Shown: piece by piece, positions 28,648 to 37,403 of the stretch
Layout of the letters: the number at the start of each line of letters is the position of its first letter
How positions within the stretch are numbered: position 1 is the stretch's first letter
NCBI RefSeq assembly: GCF_003610895.1
Contig: NZ_MCAS01000014.1
Span: 1 to 64,000 of the forward strand
Direction: 5' to 3'
DNA length: 64,000 nucleotides
Origin: Paraburkholderia fungorum
Lineage (GTDB): Bacteria; Pseudomonadota; Gammaproteobacteria; Burkholderiales; Burkholderiaceae
Made by a program: the position numbers and the translations under genes
The notes under the pieces: generated by a model
Seen by the model: only the letters and a program-made list of their open reading frames with translations
Database searches by the model: none
What the model was told of the DNA's origin: nothing

Positions 28648-29586
28648 TCAGGAGAAAGCCACCGAGCGGTTGCGTCCCTGCCGCTTCGCGCTATACAGCG
28701 CCGCGTCGGCTTCGTTGATGAGCACGTCGTAGGCCGGCACGCCCACGCGCGCCGCCGCGCCGCCGACGCTGGCGGTCACCGGGACGCTCGTGCCCTGCAC
28801 CTCGACCGGCGTGTCGGCGATCGTGCAGCGGATCTTTTCGGCGACCCGCATGGCGTCCTCAAGCGGCGTACACGGCAGCAGCAAGGCAAACTCCTCGCCG
28901 CCGAAGCGCCCGAAGGTATCCTGCGCCCGCACCACCTCGGCGACCCGCTGCGCCATCACGCGCAACACCGTATCGCCGACGCCGTGGCCGAACTGGTCGT
29001 TGATCTTCTTGAAGTGATCGAGATCGAACAGCAGCACGGACATCTCGCCGCCGTAGCGCTGCCAGCGCGTGTACTCATCGCGCAGACGCGCTTCGAAATA
29101 GCGCCGGTTCGCGATGCCGGTCAAACCGTCGCGGTCGGCGTATTCCTGCAGCTTGGCCACCGCTTCTTCCCGTTCGCGCTGCACGATGCTCACGTGCGTG
29201 ACATCGGAGATGGTTACGCACACAGCCACCACTTCGCGATCACGCATGAGCGGCATGAACGTAAGGTCCTGCTGCATGAAATCGACACCGCCGGTAATCG
29301 GCCGGTCGTGATCGAACTTGAAGAGATACGGGCGCTGCTCCCACGAACTGAACGCGAAACTGCCGAGCTGGAACACGCTTTCGATCTTGCGCGAGAGCCA
29401 CACGCGCGGCAATTCCGGAAAATGCGCGAAGAGCGATCTGCCAACCACCTGTTCCGGCGACAACCCGCTATGGTCCTGCATGAACCGGTTCCACATCAGC
29501 ACGTTCATCTCGCGATCGAGCACGAAGATGCCAAAACCGACACGTTCGACAACCAGATCGCTCAATGAGTCCACAGGCACATTCAT
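28648..29586 (-). CDS. PAS-GGDEF diguanylate cyclase
   Basis: The 312-residue product has an N-terminal PAS domain (about 8-125, FGIFVLDREMNVLMWNRFM) and a C-terminal GGDEF domain (about 150-310) with an intact active site, FGRFGGEEFALLLP, so c-di-GMP synthesis is likely. No RxxD inhibitory site is evident in the usual place before GGEEF. No membrane segments are seen. Its ATG overlaps the stop of the CheC-like gene, so the input may come from that protein and the response regulator of the same operon. Confidence 0.9.
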   Translation of the reverse strand: MNVPVDSLSDLVVERVGFGIFVLDREMNVLMWNRFMQDHSGLSPEQVVGRSLFAHFPELPRVWLSRKIESVFQLGSFAFSSWEQRPYLFKFDHDRPITGGVDFMQQDLTFMPLMRDREVVAVCVTISDVTHVSIVQREREEAVAKLQEYADRDGLTGIANRRYFEARLRDEYTRWQRYGGEMSVLLFDLDHFKKINDQFGHGVGDTVLRVMAQRVAEVVRAQDTFGRFGGEEFALLLPCTPLEDAMRVAEKIRCTIADTPVEVQGTSVPVTASVGGAAARVGVPAYDVLINEADAALYSAKRQGRNRSVAFS

Positions 29587-30206
29587 AGGCTGGACAACAG
29601 CTCGTCGAGCGCCTCGTTCATATGGCTAATCGACTCTTCGGCCATCAGCATCACGAGGTGAGCGCGAAAGCTCTGGTCCTCGAGCGTGAAATTGACTTCG
29701 ACCAGCAGCGCAACCTCCCACTGCAGCACGCCGGGCTGGAACACTTCGTCGAGCGTCATCGCTTCGCCGAGCAGACCCGGCGCGGAAAAGACCGGCGTGC
29801 GGCCGAGCTGGTCGAGAATGCACGAGACACACGCGCCCGTCAGCACGTTCGCGACGTCGAACACGAGTTCCTGCTGGCTCACCGCCTCGTAGCTCGAGCG
29901 CGAATAGGGATCGCTCACGAGCGAACACAACTGGTCGATGCTGTCGCTGCGGCAGATCACCAGCGCTTCGCCCTTGATGTCGGAACGAAACCCCTGGCGC
30001 ACCGCGCTCACCGTGTCCTCGATCCCGGTCATCTCGCGCAGTGCCGCCGCCGCCTCGCTCACCGCCACCACCTTCACGCGCGGCACCGACAATTCGATAA
30101 AGGCGTCGAGCAGGCGCGCGAGACGCGTCGCGGCCTGGCCCATCGCCAGATTGGCGACCTCCTGCAGCGCGTCGCGCCGGTCTTCGTTGAGGACTGGCTC
30201 AGACAT
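29583..30206 (-). CDS. CheC-like chemotaxis phosphatase family protein
   Basis: The 207-residue product resembles CheC/CheX/FliY phosphatases. The first helix motif is LQEVANLAMGQAATRLARLL, with E/N residues placed as in the family active site, and a second similar element is FDVANVLTGACVSCILDQL. These enzymes dephosphorylate CheY-type response regulators. It overlaps the response-regulator gene by eight bases and the diguanylate cyclase gene by four, so the three form a small signalling unit. No motility genes are adjacent. Confidence 0.8.
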   Translation of the reverse strand: MSEPVLNEDRRDALQEVANLAMGQAATRLARLLDAFIELSVPRVKVVAVSEAAAALREMTGIEDTVSAVRQGFRSDIKGEALVICRSDSIDQLCSLVSDPYSRSSYEAVSQQELVFDVANVLTGACVSCILDQLGRTPVFSAPGLLGEAMTLDEVFQPGVLQWEVALLVEVNFTLEDQSFRAHLVMLMAEESISHMNEALDELLSSL

Positions 30207-30567
30207 ACAACCCGTACTCCTTGAGGATGGGTAGTACCGCCTCGGGCGTCACGGGCTTGGCGATGAATGCGGCGGCGCCGAGCGCGCGCACGCGTGACTG
30301 CGCCATGGGTTGAACATCGGCGGAAACGACGATGACGAAGGTGTTCAGGTCCTCATGTTGCAAAGCTTCCAGCACCTGGTAGCCGGTCATGTCCGGCATC
30401 GTCAGATCGAGGAACATCACCGACGCTTTGCCTTCGCGATACAGGCCGAGCGCTTCGCGCCCGTTCGTCGCATAGGAGACGTCGACATCCCAGTCCGGCG
30501 GCAATGCCTTGGTGAGCACCTTGCGGGCAAGCAGCGAATCGTCGGCGATCACAATGGGCAAAGACAT
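30199..30567 (-). CDS. Single-domain response regulator (CheY-like)
   Basis: The 122-residue product is a stand-alone receiver domain with the acidic pair in IVIADDSLLARK, the phospho-aspartate in VMFLDLTMPDMTG, the threonine/serine position in VIVVSADV, and the lysine in AAFIAKPVTPE. It has no output domain. The start is the ATG giving MSLPIVIADDS; an earlier ATG at 30825 would add 86 non-homologous residues. It leads a three-gene operon with the CheC-like protein and diguanylate cyclase. Confidence 0.9.
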   Translation of the reverse strand: MSLPIVIADDSLLARKVLTKALPPDWDVDVSYATNGREALGLYREGKASVMFLDLTMPDMTGYQVLEALQHEDLNTFVIVVSADVQPMAQSRVRALGAAAFIAKPVTPEAVLPILKEYGLYV

Positions 30568-31244
30568 GGGCGGGTCGGTAAGCAAAATTAGCTCGTACGG
30601 GTTAACGGCGGATAGCGTCGGCTTCTTTAGCGCGCAATCTGTCGAGCGGCGGTAAAGCAGGTTGAAGCTTGCGAGAATGCAGCTTGCAAACGAGCGGGGG
30701 GAGCGCGCCGTGAGGCGCTGTTGACGGAAGCCGTGGGCGCGCATGGATGCGTGCGAGCACGGTGGACGACGGCTATGACCGGCATGTTCGAAGCCTACCC
30801 CGTAGATGAATCCGCGCGGCTTCATGGATCGGGCTGGTCCCCTTGCCGCGCTCTGTTCCCGCGAGCGCCTTCGTCACGCGTTGTGCGCGTTGTCTGGCGG
30901 TCCTCGCGGCAGATGCATCCGAACATGGCGGACGCATTATTTTTGTGATGGCGTCGATTTTCGAAGCAAAACGGTGGAAAGGCAACACGCCAAATTTGCA
31001 TTGATTAAAGAGATTTCCCTATTAATCGCTATTTTTGAAAATATTTTGGTAGATTTGGAAGGCTTTCTTTTACATTTATACTTTTGTGTACGTTTGCGCT
31101 TCTCGATTTGTCACTGATTCAAACTGCAGACAAATCAGGGGCCGACCATTCGCCACAGTAACCCAGAGCGGCCGTTGCGTGTCTATGCTTTTGTATGGAA
31201 CCGACTCGCTGCCCTTTGCCCCGAACGACTTAGCGTTATCGACC
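30568..31244. promoter_or_regulatory. Intergenic region with AT-rich block
   Basis: No convincing gene lies in 677 bases between the divergent response regulator and hybrid kinase genes. The block from about 30940 to 31090 is strongly A/T-rich for this genome (runs such as ATTTTTGAAAATATTTTGG), as expected for a promoter or H-NS-type binding region. Start codons for the kinase at 31086 and 31185 remain possible within this span. Confidence 0.5.
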
Positions 31245-33533
31245 ATGACACCAGACCGGTTCGACCCGTCCGACGCGAGCCGCCGTCCTGCCAGCCGCCA
31301 GGAGGAGGCGCGCTTCCCTGGCGTGCCGGAGCAGAATTTCCACGTCCGGCGCATCACGCTGATCGCGCTGCTGATCATAGCCATCGTGCTGCCGTGCGTG
31401 TACGTCGCGGCAATGGCGTTCACCGATCTGCGCGGGCGCATGGCCGACGCAACCGACGTGACGCTGCGCACCGTGCGCGTGGCGGAAGAGCACGCGCTCA
31501 AAGTGTTCGACATGAACGAGACGCTGGACGCGCGCATCGTCGATCTGACGCAAGGTCTGGACGACAGCGGCGTTCGCGCTCAGGAAAGCGAGATTCACGA
31601 AAAGCTGCGCGTCATGGGGGGCGGCTACCCTCAGGTGGCGGCCGTTTCGATTTTCGGCCGTGAGGGCGATCTGCTCGCCACCAGCCGTTTCTATCCCGCG
31701 CCGGTGTCGTCGATTGCCGATCACGACGATTTCGTCGGCATTCGCGACGGCAAGGGCCTCGAACATGTCTCCAGAGTCATGGCCGGACATGTGGTGGGCG
31801 AGCAGGTGTTCAACACCGGCGTGGAGCGCCGCACCGCGGACAACGCGTTTGCCGGAATTGTCTCGGTGGCGCTGCGACCCAGCTATTTCGACGCCTTTTA
31901 CCGCGAACTGCTCGGCGGCAGCGACGGCACGCCGATGACCATGAGCCTGCTGCGCGCTGACGGCGCGGTCCTCGCGCACTATCCGCGCCGCCTTGGCGAG
32001 CCGACGGCGTTAGCGCCGGCGTCGCCGCTGGCTGTAGCAATGGAACAGGGGCGGCGGGCCGGCGTCGTTCGGATGCGTTCCGACATCGACGGGGACAACG
32101 TAATCCTCGCGTTCCGGCACATCGGCGCCTACCCGGTGTACGTGTCGTGCGCCTATCGCACCTCGGCGATCTGGAGCGCCTGGTACCGGCATCTCACCGT
32201 GTTGATCCTGTCGATGTTCACGCCGTCCGTCGTGCTGTGGTGCGTGATCTGGCTGTCGCTGCGCCGCCTTGGCGCCGAAGAGGAAGCGTGGGAGCGCTGG
32301 CAGGCGGAGGCTTCGATGCGCCGCTCGATCGAATCCGCGTACCGCCAGTCGCGCAAGATGGAGGCGCTGGGCAATCTGGTCGGCAGCGTGGCGCACGATT
32401 TCAACAATCTGCTCATGATCGTCTCGGCCAACGTGCAGATCGCCCGGCGGCGCGGCACGCCGGGGCTCGACCGCGAGTTGTCGGCAATCGAGCGGGCGCT
32501 CAAGAGCGGTCAGTCGCTCACCCGGCAATTGCTCGGCGTCGCGCGCAAGCAGCCGCTGCGCAACGAGACGCTGGCGCTCGAGCGTTGGCTGCCGGCCTGC
32601 CGCGAACTGCTGCGCGCGTCGCTCGGCGCGAAGATTTCGCTGGTCATCGACATCGGCGTCAATATCTGGCCGATGCGTGTCGACGTCGCCGAGCTTGAAC
32701 TGGCGCTGATCAACATCGCCGTGAACGCGCGCGACGCGATGCCCAACGGCGGCCGCTTCACGGTTCGCGCCGCCAATATCAGCTTCCGCCGCGAGGACGG
32801 CTTTCCGCTGACCGGCGACTTCGTGCAGCTCTCGCTGGAAGACACGGGCGGCGGCATGCCGCCTGAAGTGCTCGCGCGCGCCTTCGAACCGCTCTTCACG
32901 ACGAAATCCAATGGTATGGGCACGGGTCTCGGGCTGCCGCAGGTTTTCGCCTTCTGCGAGCGCTCCGGCGGCCTTGCTGCGATCGACAGCGCCATCGGCG
33001 CGGGCACCTCGGTGCGCCTCTATCTGCCGCGCGCCACTGCCGCGCCTGCGGACGAAGTGCAGGCGGCGCCAGGCGTCGAGGAAAGCAGCGCGCCACACGG
33101 CTTGCGCATTCTGCTGGTCGAGGACAACGATGAAGTCGCCGCCGGCACCGAAGCCCTGCTGCAGATGATGGGCCACCAGGTCACGAACGTATTCAACGCC
33201 GACACCGCGCTGCGCCTGTTCGACGACGCCCACGCAAGGCAGGCACGCACCGGCGAGCCGCTGCCGTTCGATCTGGTGCTGTCGGACATCCACATGCCCG
33301 GCACGATGAACGGCATCGATCTCGCCGAAGCGGTGCTGGCTTTCGACACCCGGCTACCCGTCATCCTGGTCACCGGCTACGCGGAAGAGCTCGACCGCGC
33401 CCGGCATGTGAACGTGAAGGTGCTGCCTAAACCTTTCGATATCGCGCTGCTGGAAACACTCCTTCAAGGCATCCAGCGCGATCTGGCGCAGACCGGCGCT
33501 GATCCGGCCGCGGCGCAGCATCCGGCCGGGTAA
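31245..33533 (+). CDS. Hybrid sensor histidine kinase with extracytoplasmic sensor and receiver domain
   Basis: The protein (762 residues from this start) has a membrane helix at about 37-58, a periplasmic Cache-like sensor to about 300, a second membrane helix (about 305-330), and a phospho-acceptor motif GSVAHDFNNLLMIV. An HATPase domain follows (NIAVNARDAMPNGG, GMGTGLGLPQVFAF), then a C-terminal receiver with the acidic pair in LLVEDNDEV and phospho-aspartate in VLSDIHMPG. It lacks an output domain, so signalling to a partner regulator is expected. In-frame starts at 31185 and 31086 exist; none has a clear ribosome binding site, so the N-terminus is uncertain. Confidence 0.87.
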   Translation: MTPDRFDPSDASRRPASRQEEARFPGVPEQNFHVRRITLIALLIIAIVLPCVYVAAMAFTDLRGRMADATDVTLRTVRVAEEHALKVFDMNETLDARIVDLTQGLDDSGVRAQESEIHEKLRVMGGGYPQVAAVSIFGREGDLLATSRFYPAPVSSIADHDDFVGIRDGKGLEHVSRVMAGHVVGEQVFNTGVERRTADNAFAGIVSVALRPSYFDAFYRELLGGSDGTPMTMSLLRADGAVLAHYPRRLGEPTALAPASPLAVAMEQGRRAGVVRMRSDIDGDNVILAFRHIGAYPVYVSCAYRTSAIWSAWYRHLTVLILSMFTPSVVLWCVIWLSLRRLGAEEEAWERWQAEASMRRSIESAYRQSRKMEALGNLVGSVAHDFNNLLMIVSANVQIARRRGTPGLDRELSAIERALKSGQSLTRQLLGVARKQPLRNETLALERWLPACRELLRASLGAKISLVIDIGVNIWPMRVDVAELELALINIAVNARDAMPNGGRFTVRAANISFRREDGFPLTGDFVQLSLEDTGGGMPPEVLARAFEPLFTTKSNGMGTGLGLPQVFAFCERSGGLAAIDSAIGAGTSVRLYLPRATAAPADEVQAAPGVEESSAPHGLRILLVEDNDEVAAGTEALLQMMGHQVTNVFNADTALRLFDDAHARQARTGEPLPFDLVLSDIHMPGTMNGIDLAEAVLAFDTRLPVILVTGYAEELDRARHVNVKVLPKPFDIALLETLLQGIQRDLAQTGADPAAAQHPAG

Positions 33534-33744
33534 ATCCAGGCGCGTCAGCGTCGCCGCCAATTACCGGCGGTTGTAAAAGCGCGGCAGGGGTATGCCGCGC
33601 TTTCCACGTAGCCCGATCGGCGCCGCGGCCAGCAGCAGGCGCGCGGATGCCGTGGACCGGGCCCGGCATGATCGTTGCAACGGTTCTGAGGGGACCGACG
33701 CGCTGTTGCGCCGTCTGCTCCTGCAAAACCGTCGGGAGGCAACC

Positions 33745-34791
33745 ATGCGACACACTGTGATTGGTTTATTCGAGACCTATTCTCAAGCCGAAACCGCGCG
33801 CGACACGCTTGTGCAAACCGGTTTTGCACGCGAGACGATAGAGTTGCAGGCAAATCCAGAACCCTCCGTCGGCTCCGCAACCGACGAGGTCGCCAATTCC
33901 GGCGTGCTCGCCAATATCGAACGTTTTCTCTCGAGTCTGTTTGCAACCGGCACGCGCGCGCCGGAGACAGCCCGTTACGCCGAGGCTGTGCGTCGCGGCG
34001 CCGTGCTGGTCTGCGTGAACGCCGCAAGCGAATCGCACGCGGAACTCGCTCGCAATACCCTGAAGAGGCTGGGCGCGACCGACATCGGCGAGCGCTCGCC
34101 CGATTGGGACACGCCGTCGGAATCAAGCCGCGATCATTCGATACTCGACGAGCTCGGTATCGGCGCGGTAACGCCCGGCACGCCTCATACATCGAGCGTG
34201 ACGACATCCGGCGTGGCGCCGCGCGACGCGGCGATGCCCGACGCCGGGACGCCCCGTTCAACCACGCCGCCTGCCACGCCGTCCGATCCGCTCTATCCGC
34301 CGCCGCTCATGGGCACCGATGCCGAGCCGTTCATCCCGCCGCCGCTGACGGAGCGGCCGCTGTACGAGCCCGTTAGCCCGTCCGTCGCACCGCTGGCCGA
34401 CGATGCGGGACGTACCGCGATCGCCGCCGGTTCGATGCCGGGTTCGGGCGCGATCTTGCAGCCCTCGGAGGTGCTTCCCGAAACGGGGCAGGCCGCCGCG
34501 GGTTTGGGCGGCCAGGTTCCTAACGAGTATCTGGAATACGAAGAGGATTTTCGCGCGCACTACGACGAGCAATACGCCGCCGAGAACTCACGCTATGAGG
34601 ATTACGCGCCGGCCTACCGCTACGGCGCGGAGATCGGCCGGGACGTGGACTATCACGACCGGCAGTGGGACAACATCGAACCGGAGGCTCGCCGTCATTG
34701 GGAAACCACCTCGCCAGACAGCACGTGGGAGCGCTTCAAGCTCGCCGTGCATCACGGCTGGGAAAGGGTCACAGGACATCGCCGCATGTAG
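33745..34791 (+). CDS. Hypothetical protein with general-stress-like N-terminus and acidic/aromatic C-terminus
   Basis: The 348-residue product has an N-terminal alpha/beta segment (about 1-110, MRHTVIGLFETYSQAETARD) resembling the fold of general stress protein 17M-like domains. A Pro/Ser/Thr-rich linker (about 125-245) follows. The C-terminal part is rich in Tyr, Trp, Glu and Arg (YRYGAEIGRDVDYHDRQWD and WERFKLAVHHGWERVTG), a pattern I associate with stress-related hypothetical proteins. GGGAGGCAACC sets the start. No membrane segment is seen. Function unknown. Confidence 0.65.
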   Translation: MRHTVIGLFETYSQAETARDTLVQTGFARETIELQANPEPSVGSATDEVANSGVLANIERFLSSLFATGTRAPETARYAEAVRRGAVLVCVNAASESHAELARNTLKRLGATDIGERSPDWDTPSESSRDHSILDELGIGAVTPGTPHTSSVTTSGVAPRDAAMPDAGTPRSTTPPATPSDPLYPPPLMGTDAEPFIPPPLTERPLYEPVSPSVAPLADDAGRTAIAAGSMPGSGAILQPSEVLPETGQAAAGLGGQVPNEYLEYEEDFRAHYDEQYAAENSRYEDYAPAYRYGAEIGRDVDYHDRQWDNIEPEARRHWETTSPDSTWERFKLAVHHGWERVTGHRRM

Positions 34792-34869
34792 GCCGGCCCG
34801 GTGGCCGCGCTGCCGGGCCGTGAGGTCACGGCAGCGCCTTCTCATCTGGACGCGTACGCGAATGGAGCG

Positions 34870-35424
34870 TCAGGCAGCGGTCTGACGGCTAACCCACTCG
34901 ACGTAGCGGTCGACGAAGGTCTGCAGGAACTGGCGGGTGCCGTCGTTCAATATCTCGCCTTTCTCGTTGATAACCGCCGGGTCGTGCTTGATAAACACTT
35001 CCGGCTGGGCGAGCGTGGCGACGTCGAGATAAGCCAGCACATTGCGCAGATGCTGTTGTGCCAGCGCCGTACCGGTCGCCCCGAGCGAGGTGCCGAGCAC
35101 CGCGCCGGGCTTGTTGCCCCACGAATTGGTGCCCCACGGCCGCGAACCCCAGTCGAGCGCGTTCTTCAGGACGCCTGGCATGGAGCGGTTGTACTCGGGC
35201 GTGACGAACAGCAGGCCGTCGGCAGCTTCGACGCGCTGTTTCAGCTGTTTGGCGACTTCGGGATAGTCGGCGTCGTAATCCTGGCTGTAAAGCGGCAAGG
35301 AGCCGATATCGATGAATTCGAACGTGAAGTCTGCGGGCGCCAGTGAAATCACGGCTTGCGCCAACCGGCGGTTGAACGACTCGCGGCGCAGGCTGCCGAC
35401 AACGACTGCGATGTGATAGGCCAT
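34870..35424 (-). CDS. NADPH-dependent FMN reductase
   Basis: The 184-residue product is a flavodoxin-fold quinone/FMN/azo reductase. GSLRRESFNRRLA binds the FMN phosphate, and TPEYNRSMPGVLKNALDW is the flavin-ring loop of this family. It would reduce FMN, quinones or chromate with NAD(P)H. AAGGAAGCGAAC precedes the chosen ATG. Canonical DnaA boxes lie 144-204 bases upstream of this start. Confidence 0.9.
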   Translation of the reverse strand: MAYHIAVVVGSLRRESFNRRLAQAVISLAPADFTFEFIDIGSLPLYSQDYDADYPEVAKQLKQRVEAADGLLFVTPEYNRSMPGVLKNALDWGSRPWGTNSWGNKPGAVLGTSLGATGTALAQQHLRNVLAYLDVATLAQPEVFIKHDPAVINEKGEILNDGTRQFLQTFVDRYVEWVSRQTAA

Positions 35425-35567
35425 GTTCGCTTCCTTGAGGTAAGGCGCTTGACGCGCTAAAGGGTACGAACTGTCCATCATAGGCAAAAGCCGCGTCGCG
35501 ATGACGACAGCCGGTAAAAAAACCGCAGCATCCGGCTGCCCGGACTTCCGTACCGAAAGTTGCGGCC

Positions 35568-35630
35568 AGTGGATAACCCGGTAGCACCCAAAGTTATCCA
35601 CAGATTCACTGAATAACCTTGTGGATAACT
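35568..35630. promoter_or_regulatory. Cluster of three DnaA boxes at 26-bp spacing
   Basis: AGTGGATAA (35568-35576), TTATCCACA (35594-35602) and TGTGGATAA (35620-35628) match the DnaA box TTATNCACA in orientations minus, plus, minus. Two match perfectly and the first has one mismatch. The start-to-start distance is exactly 26 bases twice. The latter two extend into an 11-bp perfect inverted repeat, AGTTATCCACA/TGTGGATAACT, with a 17-base centre. Confidence 0.8.
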
Positions 35631-35701
35631 GGTACTTTTGCCTTGTCAATCAAGCGTGCCTTCGGCCTAGGACGATTTGAGGCAAACGCGCGTTTGCGCC
35701 G

Positions 35702-35983
35702 TCATTCCGGCACGGCGATGTCGCCATCCACAAGCTGCCAGCCATACGTCTCGGCAAACAGATGAGCGGCATCGGCATTTTCAAAGAAGGGCATATCCGC
35801 GTGGCCCCGAAACGGGTAGATCACGCGCTCGTCGCTCAAGCGGGTCACTTTCAGCGTCGGCACGGTCCCGCTGGAGGTTCGACGCGACGACACCGCGACC
35901 AGATAGTTCGCGCGGCCAGTGAGTGGCGGGGAACTCGCGCTCTGCGAGCGCCTGGAAACATGACTTGCCATCGGCGCGCGCAT
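35702..35983 (-). CDS. Small conserved hypothetical protein (second of pair)
   Basis: The 93-residue product has an unstructured Ser/Arg-rich N-terminus and a C-terminal half with strands and aromatic residues (YLVAVSSRR, VIYPFRGHADMPFFENADA, YGWQLVDGDI). I recall similar small proteins in Burkholderia labelled as domains of unknown function but cannot name a function. Its ATG overlaps the TGA of the gene before it (ATGA), so the pair is coupled. An internal ATG at 35971 is an alternative. Confidence 0.6.
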   Translation of the reverse strand: MRAPMASHVSRRSQSASSPPLTGRANYLVAVSSRRTSSGTVPTLKVTRLSDERVIYPFRGHADMPFFENADAAHLFAETYGWQLVDGDIAVPE

Positions 35984-36267
35984 CAAAGGCCGGCGATCGA
36001 CTGGCCGGCAACCATGCCGTCGATCACCCGTTCCGCGTAACTCGTCGATGCGATGCGCGCATCGCCGGCCGCGCCAAACGGAGAACGGCTCGGCACGTGA
36101 AAGACACGGCTGCTGGTCAACGTGTCGTCGGTACCGCGCCGGCAAATTCGCACGGAAGCGTCGAAGCCTGCATCGTAGTGGCGGGCGCCATCGGGAGAGC
36201 GCGGCTGGTGTGGATAAACCAGCGGATAAATCTCAAGGCCCCGGTAGCTTCTGATCGTATTGTTCAT
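35983..36267 (-). CDS. Small conserved hypothetical protein (first of pair)
   Basis: The 94-residue product begins MNNTIRSYRGLEIYPLVYPH and contains YDAGFDASVRI, as in single-domain beta-rich proteins; it ends with a helix (YAERVIDGMVAG). AGGAGACGACCACT precedes the ATG. It is followed by a coupled gene of similar size. No signal peptide, membrane segment or metal motif is visible. Function unknown. Confidence 0.6.
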   Translation of the reverse strand: MNNTIRSYRGLEIYPLVYPHQPRSPDGARHYDAGFDASVRICRRGTDDTLTSSRVFHVPSRSPFGAAGDARIASTSYAERVIDGMVAGQSIAGL

Positions 36268-36700
36268 AGTGGTCGTCTCCTGTGAAGGATCTCGCCTGGA
36301 ACGTATCGTTGATATGTGCGGCGTGACGCCGGGCGAGTCGCGGCGTTGCAGCGAAAACATCGTGTTGATCGGTGATGCGCGTGACGAGCGGCCGCTTTTG
36401 TCAGGCCATGCCGACGACATCGCAAAACACGGTAGAAGGAAAGGACCCCGTTCGATTCAGGGCGCGGTGGTAAGAGGCCGATGCAGAGGCAGATGCCTGA
36501 GGGACTGCGCAAGGCGCGCAGGAGAACTGCAAGCTGATGAACCACTGTAACACGTTAGAAGCCCAGGCATTCGACGCATTTGCGCACCAGGCCCGGGTGT
36601 TGCTTCGGAGTGCCGCGTATTGTGTACCGCTTACCGTTTGGCGACGCTCAGCACGCTCAAGCCCTGCGCTCAGGCGTCGAACGTATCGGAGTGAAATGCA
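36268..36700. other. Intergenic region without supported gene
   Basis: I see no coding sequence with a ribosome binding site and sensible composition in these 433 bases. The minus-strand terminator of the small secreted peptide gene begins at its right end. Confidence 0.4.
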
Positions 36701-36730
36701 AAAAAGGGCGCCTTCATTGGCGCCCTTTTT
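36701..36730. terminator. Terminator for the small secreted peptide gene
   Basis: AAAAAGGGCGCC-ttcatt-GGCGCCCTTTTT forms a 12-bp stem with a 6-base loop, symmetrical in both directions. On the minus strand it ends the transcript of the peptide gene at 36808-36939. Confidence 0.92.
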
Positions 36731-36807
36731 GACTTCGAAAACCTGCCTCTTCAGCGGATTCGCGCGGGACATCGCGGAACATGCGTCCGGCTGCGTTCCC
36801 CAGACGA

Positions 36808-36939
36808 TTAGTTGCCGAAGAACACGTTGCAGTACGATGCCGGGCCGCTGCATTGAGCCGGTGCGGCCGCCTGGGCGGCGCCCGAAGCAGCGGCAAACAG
36901 GGCGACGGAAGCGATCAGGGCGGAAAGAATGCGTTTCAT
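36808..36939 (-). CDS. Small secreted peptide, 43 residues, two cysteines
   Basis: Read on the minus strand, an ATG at 36939 preceded by GAGGAGCTGCACC starts a 43-residue peptide. It begins MKRILSALIASVALFAAASG and ends CSGPASYCNVFFGN. The first 25 residues are a clear Sec signal peptide with cleavage expected near QAAA. The mature part would be about 15-18 residues with two cysteines seven residues apart, able to form a disulfide. A strong terminator follows within 80 bases, so this is a complete small transcription unit. I do not know a named family. Confidence 0.75.
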   Translation of the reverse strand: MKRILSALIASVALFAAASGAAQAAAPAQCSGPASYCNVFFGN

Positions 36940-37403
36940 GGTGCAGCTCCTCTTCAGTGCGTTGGTTTGCGATCGGATGCGATCGATGGACTGAAGAATA
37001 GCGATTCAGTGTCCGCATAAAAACACCGAAGAGAAGAAGACATTTTTTCAAATAGTGAAATAATTCAGGCGTACATTGGCGCGGATTTGAGGCCTGCCTT
37101 GCGACGTGCATGAGCGTACGTGTCGTCTACGTTGCAATTTGTTCTTGCAGCGTAGATTTCATTTTGCGCAATAATGTTTTTTGCTTTCATCAGTTCCGTC
37201 ATAAGCCCCGTCGCGGCACGACTAAGGTCATCAGGTCATCGCTTGCTGGCGGGCACATGTTCAATACCAATTCGCTTGTGCAGGAACGTGCGGGAGAATG
37301 GCGCACACGTCCGGGAACTGCGCAAGGAAACTCACCCGCCTATGAACCACAACGATTCAGAAGAAAACATGCGGCAACCGCAAGCGCGGCGACGGAGCCT
37401 GCC
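36940..37403. promoter_or_regulatory. Divergent promoter region of peptide gene and ECF sigma gene
   Basis: The block is A/T-rich between about 37010 and 37070 and carries the short inverted repeat CTGAA...TTCAG (36991-37009). A 24-codon reading frame at 37342-37416 overlaps the sigma-gene start out of frame and could be an upstream ORF. No other gene is supported. Confidence 0.4.

Noticed and set aside
36537..37001. 154-codon plus-strand frame opposite the small secreted peptide gene
   Set aside because: It runs through a terminator hairpin and a clear minus-strand gene with a signal peptide; composition is Arg/Ser-rich.
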